In this document: positions 25,416-32,438 of the stretch, piece by piece
Layout of the letters: each line of letters begins with the position of its first letter
Numbering within the stretch: position 1 is the stretch's first letter
Assembly: GCA_009841075.1 (NCBI GenBank)
Contig: VXMP01000013.1
Coordinates: 1 to 45,026, forward strand
Reading direction: 5' to 3'
From: Acidimicrobiia bacterium
Lineage (GTDB): Bacteria; Actinomycetota; Acidimicrobiia; Spongiisociales; Spongiisociaceae
DNA length: 45,026 nucleotides
Notes under the pieces: model-generated
Database searches by the model: none
The model's input: the letters and a program-made list of their open reading frames with translations, nothing else
What the model was told of the DNA's origin: nothing
Position numbers and translations under genes: made by a program

Positions 25416-26281
25416 TTAATGATCGAGGGAGAAAGATAATTGGCCGTTGCCAGGCTGCCGTCGATGAAATCCAGTACCCAGGTCGACCCCTTTTTAAAGG
25501 GATAGATGGCACCTGCGCCCAAGAACATTTCCAGGATCATTCTCACGATAGGACGATGAGAACAAAGCAGGATGGTGCCGGAGGGTCGGTTCCGAAGCAG
25601 ATCACTGACTTCCGCCGCACCGGACTCCTCCCATAGCTCCTGGGTCAGCATGGGAATCTTCCGGCGGGAGACAGCCAGAGGAACCACAGTCTGGTGGCAG
25701 CGGGTGGCGAAGCTGGTGAAGATGATTTTTATTTCGAAACCTTGCAGCTGTTCTATCAAACCTTCGGCCTGCTGATGGCCTCGTTGTGAAAGGGGTCGGG
25801 CACTGTCCAGGTCGGAGCCTTTGATCCTGGTCCCGGCGGCGGCGTGGCGGGTCAGCAGGATTCGGTCGGCCGGCTGCCTCCATTCCTCACCAAGGCGCTG
25901 GACCAATTCCCTCTCCGTTGAGTAGGAGACCCGATCCGAAAGTTGGTGTTCCCCCACCCAGCAGATTTTGTCCACCTCGGAGGAAGGTTGGAAACGAACC
26001 CGACCGGCCTGCATCGCCCAGTAGTGGACTACTTTCTGTGGACCCTGGGGCTTGATATAGGAGACCTCCCCCAGATAGCGCCCGATGGTAGGGGATACCC
26101 CGGCTTCCTCCCCAACCTCCCGCCGGGCACACTCCACGATGCTCTCGCCGGATTCCAACTTACCTTTCGGAAAAGTCCAGTCCTGGTAGCGGGGACGATG
26201 AACCAGCAGTACCTCAACCCCGTCCGAACCTTCCCTCCAAACCACCCCTCCGGCAGCCGTCTCTACCCGGGAAGGTTTCAT
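25412..26281 (-). CDS. Nudix hydrolase fused to histidine phosphatase (MutT1-like)
   Basis: A 289-residue two-domain protein. The N-terminal Nudix domain has a complete box GKLESGESIVECARREVGEE continuing AGV (about residues 40-62). The C-terminal histidine phosphatase domain begins at about 140 with LLTRHAAAGTRIKG, where the usual RHG is RHA, and has PLSQRGHQQAEGL plus a later CSHRPIVR with the second His. The order matches mycobacterial MutT1, which removes 8-oxo-dGTP or diadenosine polyphosphates in two steps; similar nucleotide clean-up is inferred. The start ATG at 26281 is followed at once by the Nudix strand ETAAGGVVWR. It is first in a coupled pair with the DUF3179 lipoprotein. Confidence 0.9.
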   Translation of the reverse strand: MKPSRVETAAGGVVWREGSDGVEVLLVHRPRYQDWTFPKGKLESGESIVECARREVGEEAGVSPTIGRYLGEVSYIKPQGPQKVVHYWAMQAGRVRFQPSSEVDKICWVGEHQLSDRVSYSTERELVQRLGEEWRQPADRILLTRHAAAGTRIKGSDLDSARPLSQRGHQQAEGLIEQLQGFEIKIIFTSFATRCHQTVVPLAVSRRKIPMLTQELWEESGAAEVSDLLRNRPSGTILLCSHRPIVRMILEMFLGAGAIYPFKKGSTWVLDFIDGSLATANYLSPSIIK

Positions 26282-26374
26282 GTCGGAGGGTGGTGGTTAA
26301 CGGTTCGGGTCATCGGTTGGGTTGCATATTATCGGCAGTGCCCGGCCGAACCTCCGGGTGGTTATCCGGCACGA

Positions 26375-26917
26375 CTACGTTGATTCCCTCATCTGAAGAA
26401 TCTCTACCACCTCTATGGGGCTGTCCACCATGGTTACCAACCCCGGTCGGGTTCTCAGCTGCTCGGTCAAGCAATTGACGATTCCCTCCCAAGCCTCACG
26501 AAAGGCCAGTATAGGAGCGGGTTCTTCCTCACGGGCCACGGCCAGATAGGCGTCGTTCCAGGCGATCGCCAACTCGGTGAGCGTCCCGATACTGCCCGGC
26601 ATCACCACGAAGGCCTCAGACATACGGGACATAACCTGGATGCGTTCCAACAGTCCGGTGGCCTTCACCTCTTCGGTCAGGTATCGGTTCCCTCCCGACC
26701 GGTTAGGAAAAAGTGCCGGAGCGGTTACCCCTATGACCCGCCCCCCGGCTTGGGCAGCGCCTTTGGATACCGCCTCCATAACTCCTGCATACCCGCCGTT
26801 GGTAACCCCGAAACCCGCCTCCACCAATAATCGGCCTAACTCGACTGCCGTCTGATAAAGATGATCGCCCGGAACGGCCCGCGACGACCCGTAAACTGCT
26901 ACCACACTATCCTTCAT
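26375..26917 (-). CDS. LOG-family (Rossmann) nucleotide-binding protein
   Basis: A 180-residue protein of the family once called 'lysine decarboxylase-like', which includes LOG cytokinin-activating phosphoribohydrolases. Visible are VAVYGSSRA at the N terminus, VTNGGYAGVMEAVSKGAAQAGG near residues 38-60, and MPGSIGTLTELAIAW, where the family motif PGGxGTxxE has Ser in place of its second Gly. This change could alter substrate binding, so a nucleoside-monophosphate hydrolase activity is only likely. Cytoplasmic. It is divergent from the DM13 gene, with about 95 bases between them for both promoters. Confidence 0.85.
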   Translation of the reverse strand: MKDSVVAVYGSSRAVPGDHLYQTAVELGRLLVEAGFGVTNGGYAGVMEAVSKGAAQAGGRVIGVTAPALFPNRSGGNRYLTEEVKATGLLERIQVMSRMSEAFVVMPGSIGTLTELAIAWNDAYLAVAREEEPAPILAFREAWEGIVNCLTEQLRTRPGLVTMVDSPIEVVEILQMREST

Positions 26918-27011
26918 AGTCAGGCAGAATACAACACCTCTGCCGGGTTATTTCTACCGGAAGGTCCGTCCGGTATGACATCGGGATCAATTAACGGATT
27001 TGAGGGTGCAA

Positions 27012-27851
27012 ATGAGCGCAGAACCGGATCGGACTCCTTTCTACAAAAGGCGTTCCCTACAGGTAATAGCCGTCGTTATCGCCGTGCCGATCCTTGCCCT
27101 GGCCTGGTGGCTGGGTTCGCCTCTTTTCATCGACCAGGTGGTGAACGAACCCTTCCCCAGGGCCGCTATGGGGGTGGTGCCCGAGGGCATGACGGACGAG
27201 GAAGCGGAAGAGATCATGGTCAAAGCGGCGGCCACCGACCAGCCGGCTACCGAACCCATGCCCTCACCTCCTCAACCGGAGGTCACCACCACTACCTCCA
27301 CCATCGCGACCACCTCTCCCTCCTCTGAAGTGGCAGGCACCGGCGAAACGATCGAGACAGACCCAACCGAAGTCGCTGAGGAAGTCGAACCCGTTGCCAC
27401 CACCGAACCGGTTGCACCGCCGGATACCTCGTCCGACCAACCGGCACCTCCCCCCGAACCGGAAGAAACCACCACCTCTGTCTCGGTTCCTCCGCCACCG
27501 ACCGGTCCGGTAGCGCTCGCCTCCGGTGAGCTGGTGGACGGTGATTCGTTCCATAAAGGTTCGGGGCAGGTGGTGCTCTATGAGCTGGAGGACGGGTCCA
27601 GGCTGATCCGGTTGGAGGAGATCGAGGTCACCAACGGGCCGGATCTCCATGTTCTGCTGACCCCGGTTCACAACCTGGAGGGCCGCAACCACCTTAAAGA
27701 GGCCGGTTACATCGACCTGGGCCAACTTAAAGGCAACATCGGCTCCCAGAACTACGAAGTGCCGTCCGACTATGTGATCCCCGATCAGCTGACCCTGGTG
27801 ATCTACTGTGTGCCCTTCCAGGTGGTGTTCACCACCGCAGAATTAGCCTGA
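27012..27851 (+). CDS. Membrane-anchored DM13-domain protein
   Basis: A 279-residue protein. One N-terminal membrane helix (about 14-35, SLQVIAVVIAVPILALAWWLG) is followed by a long Pro/Thr/Glu-rich extracellular linker to about 165 with many TTT and PPP runs, then a C-terminal DM13 domain: ASGELVDGDSFHKGSGQVVLYELEDGSRLIRLEEIEVTNGPDLHVLLTP, ending IYCVPFQVVF with the conserved Cys. DM13 domains are proposed to take part in redox or electron transfer at the cell surface. GAGGGTG five bases before the ATG sets the start; a TTG four codons earlier is less likely. The 3' end overlaps the convergent E1 gene by nine bases. Confidence 0.9.
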   Translation: MSAEPDRTPFYKRRSLQVIAVVIAVPILALAWWLGSPLFIDQVVNEPFPRAAMGVVPEGMTDEEAEEIMVKAAATDQPATEPMPSPPQPEVTTTTSTIATTSPSSEVAGTGETIETDPTEVAEEVEPVATTEPVAPPDTSSDQPAPPPEPEETTTSVSVPPPPTGPVALASGELVDGDSFHKGSGQVVLYELEDGSRLIRLEEIEVTNGPDLHVLLTPVHNLEGRNHLKEAGYIDLGQLKGNIGSQNYEVPSDYVIPDQLTLVIYCVPFQVVFTTAELA

Positions 27852-29915
27852 CCGGGTCTCTCGAACTGCGGCGGCCACCCGCGCCGGGGTGATTATGGCC
27901 TGTTCCTCCACCCCGAACTGCGGCCAAGGGGCATCAAATCCGGCTACCCGAACAATCGGTGCCTCCAGGTCATACAGGGCCTCCTCCGCTACCGTGGCAG
28001 CTATTTCCGCCGCCACTCCCGCCGTGCGGGGGGGTTCCTGAACCAGCACCAACCGGCCGGTTTTGGCGACCGACTCGAGCACCGTGTCACGATCCCATGG
28101 TTTCAGGGTGCGAAGATCGATCACCTCGCATTCGACCCCTTCTTCGGCTAACCGATCGGCTGCCGACAATGCCACCCTGACCATGCCTCCATAGGTCACC
28201 AAGGTGGCATCTCCGCCCGACCGACGGATCCGAGCCCGCCCGATCGGTAGGGTGTAGTAATCCTTGGGTACCTCTTCCCGCCCCGCCCGGTAGAGCACTT
28301 TGGGCTCGAGATATATGACCGGATCAGGACTTTCTATCGCTGCCGCCAACAATCCCTTGGCGTCCACAGCCGTAGAGGGAACAATCACTACCAACCCCGG
28401 GGTGTGAACAAAGTAGGCCTCCGGGCTGTCGCCATGGAACTCATGGGGGGCGATACCCCCACCGTTGGGCCAGCGCACCACCATCGGGAGGCTGACGTTG
28501 CTCCTGGTTCGGAAGCGGAAGCGGGCCATGTGGCTGACGATCTGATCGAAAGCCGGATAGACAAAACCGTCGAACTGGATCTCGGCCACCGGGCGGGCAC
28601 CGCCGATAGCCATTCCTACCGCCGTTCCGACTATACCGGTCTCACAGAGCGGTGTATCTATCACCCGGTCGGCACCGAACCGGTCCAACAGTCCGGCGGT
28701 GATGCGAAAAACCCCTCCGGTGCTCCCTACGTCCTCGCCCAAGATGACCGCTTCAGGCCATCGATCCATTGCGTCCAACAAAGTGGCGTTGATGGCTTCG
28801 GCCATGTTCCATCGAGCGGTAGGCCCGGCGGGGGCCGGATCGTGTCCGATCCCCCATTTTTCCTCCGTACCTAGACGGGAGGCCGGGCTCGACTCCCTCC
28901 GCAGGGCGGTGCTGTACTGTCGGGAAAGAGCATCCGGTACCTGGGCGTAGACGTGCCGAACCACCTCCTCACGGGGTGGGGGAGGACGACCTTCGATTTC
29001 GGTCAGGGCCTCGTCTATTTCAGCCGCCTCTTTATCGATCTGTTCCTCAAGATCCCCTACCTCTATGCCGATACTTTTCAGATATCGGGCCATCCGGTCG
29101 ATGGGGTCCTTTTGACGCCAGGCCGCTACCTCACGGTCGTCCCTATACAAACCTGGATCATCTGCGGTGGCATGCGGGCCATATCGATAGGTTATGGCCT
29201 CCAGAAAGGTGGGGCCTTCCCCTCGACGAGCTCGTTCCACGGCTGCCATAGAAGCCTGGTAAACAGCCAGAACGTCCATCCCGTCTACCCGAACCCCGGG
29301 CATTCCGTAACCGATCGCCTTGTCTGCCAGGTGGGCGGCGGCGGTCTGTCTATGGGCTGGCATCGAAATAGCCCAGCCGTTGTTGGAGCACATAAAAACG
29401 GTGGGGGCCTTCCACACCCCGGCGAAGTTCATCGCCGAATGGAAGTCGCTCTCGGAGGTGGCCCCGTCCCCGAAGTAGACCAGCATGACCTGGTTTTTGC
29501 CGGCCAGACGGGCCGCGTAGCTATGTCCCACGGCATGGGGCAGCTGGGTGGCGATCGGGATGGTGTGGATGTTCATGCGATATCGGTGAACATCCCAGTC
29601 ACGATTCGGTAATCCCCGGTAGTAGGAAAGCATCACCGACCAGGGCACTCCCCTTACCAGCTGGGCTGCGTGCTCGCGATAGCTGGGATAGACCCAGTCC
29701 TCTTCGCCCAGCGCGTAGGCCGAACCTACCTGGGCCGCCTCCTGGCCTTCACCGGGCGGAAAGGTTCCCAGTCGGCCCTGACGTTGCAGACGCATGGCCC
29801 GACGGTCGAACCTGCGGCCCAGCACCATGAACCGATACAGGTTGACCAGCTCATCATCCGACAGCTCGGGTGGATCGCCCACCAGGTTCCCCATCGGATC
29901 CAGAATCTGCAACAC
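27843..29915 (-). CDS. 2-oxoacid dehydrogenase E1, alpha and beta chains fused
   Basis: Thiamine-diphosphate-dependent first enzyme of a branched-chain 2-oxoacid (or pyruvate) dehydrogenase complex, 690 residues. The first half is the alpha chain: FPPGEGQEAAQVG, PSYREH, the ThDP motif GDGATSESDFHSAMNFA ending in NN (about residue 150-180), and the phosphorylation-loop-like YRYGPHATADDP. The second half, from about 375, is the beta chain: MAEAINATLLDAM, ILGEDVGSTGGVFRIT, DTPLCETGIVGTAVGMA, EIQFDGFVYPAFDQI and LRTLKPWD. The two are normally separate genes. The GTG at 29915 with GGAGGA eight bases upstream is chosen; the open frame beyond it overlaps the divergent promoter region. E2 and E3 are not nearby. 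Branched-chain specificity is inferred. Confidence 0.9.
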   Translation of the reverse strand: MLQILDPMGNLVGDPPELSDDELVNLYRFMVLGRRFDRRAMRLQRQGRLGTFPPGEGQEAAQVGSAYALGEEDWVYPSYREHAAQLVRGVPWSVMLSYYRGLPNRDWDVHRYRMNIHTIPIATQLPHAVGHSYAARLAGKNQVMLVYFGDGATSESDFHSAMNFAGVWKAPTVFMCSNNGWAISMPAHRQTAAAHLADKAIGYGMPGVRVDGMDVLAVYQASMAAVERARRGEGPTFLEAITYRYGPHATADDPGLYRDDREVAAWRQKDPIDRMARYLKSIGIEVGDLEEQIDKEAAEIDEALTEIEGRPPPPREEVVRHVYAQVPDALSRQYSTALRRESSPASRLGTEEKWGIGHDPAPAGPTARWNMAEAINATLLDAMDRWPEAVILGEDVGSTGGVFRITAGLLDRFGADRVIDTPLCETGIVGTAVGMAIGGARPVAEIQFDGFVYPAFDQIVSHMARFRFRTRSNVSLPMVVRWPNGGGIAPHEFHGDSPEAYFVHTPGLVVIVPSTAVDAKGLLAAAIESPDPVIYLEPKVLYRAGREEVPKDYYTLPIGRARIRRSGGDATLVTYGGMVRVALSAADRLAEEGVECEVIDLRTLKPWDRDTVLESVAKTGRLVLVQEPPRTAGVAAEIAATVAEEALYDLEAPIVRVAGFDAPWPQFGVEEQAIITPARVAAAVRETRSG

Positions 29916-29998
29916 GGGTCGGTTTCCTCCGTTCGATAGCACAGGACATTTTACGGCGTAGGAGGGTGGTGACAATATCGCGGCTAAAATTTGCGTTC

Positions 29999-31078
29999 GT
30001 GGTTCGAATTCGCCCAACCATCCGTCACCTCATCCCCTATGACGGTGGGCCCGGTTTTGAGGAGATGTCTGCCAGATTCGGGGCGGAAGGGGTCGCCATG
30101 CTGGCCGGCAACGAGTACCCCATGCCGCCCTTCCCGGAGGTGGGCGAGGCAATTGCTCAGGCAGCCAGTGGGATCAACCGGTATCCCAATGCCACTTCAA
30201 CCCGCCTGAGGGAGGCCCTGGCAGAGACCTGGAAGGTTCCACCGGAATGTGTCTGGACGGGTGCGGGCAGCTCGGAAATCCTAACCACCACTGCCCAGGC
30301 TCTGGGAGGTCCGGGAACCAGCATGGTGTTCCCTTGGCCTTCTTTCGCCATGTACCCGATCAACACCATTTACGCCGACTCGAAAGAAATCCGGGTTCCG
30401 CTTGACAGCTCGCTCAAAATAGATCTGGAGGCAATGGCCGAGGCCATAGAGCCCGACACCACCCTGGTAATCATCTGTAACCCCAACAACCCGACCGGTA
30501 GCTATCTGGCCCGTTCCGACATCCAGGCATTCATCGATCGGGTACCGGAATCGACCCTGGTTTTGGTGGACGAGGCCTATGGCGAGTTCGTGGCGGCAGA
30601 GGGCGAACCAAGCCTGATCCCCCTTTCGTTGGAGCGACCCAATCTGGCGGTGGCCCGTACCTTCTCCAAGATATACGGGCTGGCCGGACTTCGAGTCGGA
30701 TACCTGATCGGTCAGGCCGCCTGCCTGCAAGCGCTCCGTAAGGCGCAAAGCCCGTTCGTGGTCGGGTCGGTGGCCGAAGCCGCCGCCGTCGCCGCCCTAG
30801 GGTTCCAGGAGCGGGTGCGGGAGAGGTTTGCGCTGAACCGGTCGGGCATCGACTTCTTAGAGGCCGAGCTGGGCCGCCGAGGAATCGAATACGTTCCCTC
30901 CCAGGCCAACTTCGTCTGGTTCCGGCCGGGTGCGAGAGCACCCCAAATCGTCCAGGCCCTCCTGGAAATGGGCACCATGATCCGCAAAGGAACTTCCGAG
31001 TGGGCTCGGGTGACCGTTGGTACCGACGCGGAGAACCGCCGGTTCGTCAGGGACCTGGATCGGGTTCTCTCTACATAA
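29999..31078 (+). CDS. hisC: Histidinol-phosphate aminotransferase (HisC-type)
   Basis: PLP aminotransferase of fold type I, about 359 residues. The N-terminal VRIRPTIRHLIPYDGG is typical of HisC. Further motifs are NEYPMPPFPEV, GAGSSEIL, ICNPNNPTG, VDEAYGEF and the PLP Lys K224 in RTFSKIYGLAGLRVGY. It would convert imidazole acetol-phosphate to histidinol phosphate, though aromatic or phenylalanine aminotransferase activity in this subfamily is also possible. Start choice is uncertain: GTG at 29999 or 30002 has TAAAAT (29985-29990) eight bases before it, suggesting a leaderless transcript; a GTG at 29969 lies three bases after GGAGG. The YibE/F gene begins one base after its stop. Confidence 0.88.
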   Translation: MVRIRPTIRHLIPYDGGPGFEEMSARFGAEGVAMLAGNEYPMPPFPEVGEAIAQAASGINRYPNATSTRLREALAETWKVPPECVWTGAGSSEILTTTAQALGGPGTSMVFPWPSFAMYPINTIYADSKEIRVPLDSSLKIDLEAMAEAIEPDTTLVIICNPNNPTGSYLARSDIQAFIDRVPESTLVLVDEAYGEFVAAEGEPSLIPLSLERPNLAVARTFSKIYGLAGLRVGYLIGQAACLQALRKAQSPFVVGSVAEAAAVAALGFQERVRERFALNRSGIDFLEAELGRRGIEYVPSQANFVWFRPGARAPQIVQALLEMGTMIRKGTSEWARVTVGTDAENRRFVRDLDRVLST

Positions 31079-32377
31079 ATGGATGACAACCGCCCCGATC
31101 CCGGGGGGAAACACCCCGACAGCCCGGGACGGATGTGGAAACCAGGAGTGGCCTCCCAGGGCGGCTTCCGGCTGATTTTGGTTTTCGTGATCGCCGCCGC
31201 CCTCGGCACCGCCATCGGGGTGGTAACCCTGTGGCCGACCGGCGAGGGGATCGCTTCGGCTACGGTCGATGCCTCTGATATCGGATTGGTCACCGATCGT
31301 TTCAGCGCCACCGTAACGGAGATCCGCGACGGCCCTTGTAGCTACGCCCTAGAAGACAACCCGGTCCGCTGCCGGCTCATCACGGTGGTACCCGACGAGG
31401 GCCCCGATCAAGGCTCGCCGGTTGCCTTGGCCGAGTTCGACCTCACCTACTCGGTTTCGGTCCCGCCCGTATCCCTGGACCAGAAGATCATCCTCGGTTA
31501 TGAACCCTCTACCGACTTCTATTTCTACGCCGACACGGATCGGCGCACCCCTTTGGTCTGGCTGAGCCTCCTGTTCGCCCTGTTCGTTGTTGCTTTGGGA
31601 AGATTTCGGGGGGTGCTCGCCCTGGTGGGTATGGGGGGGACCCTGGTGGTGCTGGTCGGGTTCCTGGCCCCGTCCGTTCTGGACGGCAACGACCCGCTGC
31701 TGGTGGCGGTGGTAGCAGCCTCGGCCATCGCCTACCTGAGCATGTATCTGGCCCACGGATTCAACCGGATCACAACCGTTGCCCTGGCCGGGACCATCTC
31801 ATCCCTCGGGCTTACCCTGGCCTTCTCCTGGACTTTCTTCGAGTTGGCCAACTTCACCGGACTGGCCACCGAGGAGGCTTTGGTGCTGCCGTTCATTGCG
31901 GGGGGGTTGGACATCTCGTCCCTGATACTGGGAGGAGCGGTTATCGGGGCGTTGGGGGCTTTAGACGACATGACCGTTACCCAGGCGGCCCTGGTGTCCG
32001 AACTCCACCACCTTAATCCGGCTCTACCGGTTCGCCGGCTGATCCTGTCCGGTATTCGGGTGGGCCGCGAACACATCGCCTCCACGGTCAACACCCTCCT
32101 ATTGGCCTATGTGGGTGCCTCGATTCCATTGCTCCTGCTCACAGCCGTTTCCAACCAGTCGCTGGTGATGGTGGCGAACTCGGAGCTGGTAGCCGTGGAG
32201 ATAGTGCGCACCTTGTGCGGATCGATGGGCCTGGTAACCGCGGTTCCGGTGACCACTTTCCTGGCCGCACTGGTTATGGCCGGCCCGTCGGATTCCACCC
32301 AGATCAAGGGCGACCCTCCCCCCGAATCGGACCCGACCAACCCGATCCGTAATGGCAAGGAAAGCGGTTCGGATTAA
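31079..32377 (+). CDS. YibE/F-like membrane protein
   Basis: A 432-residue multi-pass protein. After a soluble Pro-rich start there is one membrane helix (about 28-50), an extracellular domain (about 55-150) and then seven or so helices. YibE/F family signatures: LVWLSLLFALFVVALGRFRGVLALVGM, LAHGFNRITTVALAGTISSLGLT, and the loop GALGALDDMTVTQAALVSEL followed by GRVGREHIASTVNTLLLAYVGA-like sequence. The transport or other role of the family is not established. The ATG directly follows the hisC stop, so the two are likely co-transcribed. The MMPL gene follows after 61 bases. Confidence 0.87.
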   Translation: MDDNRPDPGGKHPDSPGRMWKPGVASQGGFRLILVFVIAAALGTAIGVVTLWPTGEGIASATVDASDIGLVTDRFSATVTEIRDGPCSYALEDNPVRCRLITVVPDEGPDQGSPVALAEFDLTYSVSVPPVSLDQKIILGYEPSTDFYFYADTDRRTPLVWLSLLFALFVVALGRFRGVLALVGMGGTLVVLVGFLAPSVLDGNDPLLVAVVAASAIAYLSMYLAHGFNRITTVALAGTISSLGLTLAFSWTFFELANFTGLATEEALVLPFIAGGLDISSLILGGAVIGALGALDDMTVTQAALVSELHHLNPALPVRRLILSGIRVGREHIASTVNTLLLAYVGASIPLLLLTAVSNQSLVMVANSELVAVEIVRTLCGSMGLVTAVPVTTFLAALVMAGPSDSTQIKGDPPPESDPTNPIRNGKESGSD

Positions 32378-32438
32378 CTCTAAGAGCGGGACATATATAA
32401 AGTAAGTCCGGTCGTACAGCGATAAAGGTCTCCCACAA

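Noticed and set aside
27272-27725. Antisense frames rich in Gly, Arg or Val opposite the DM13 linker
   Set aside because: They arise from the ACC/CCG repeats that encode the Thr/Pro stalk; no ribosome binding site or family pattern.
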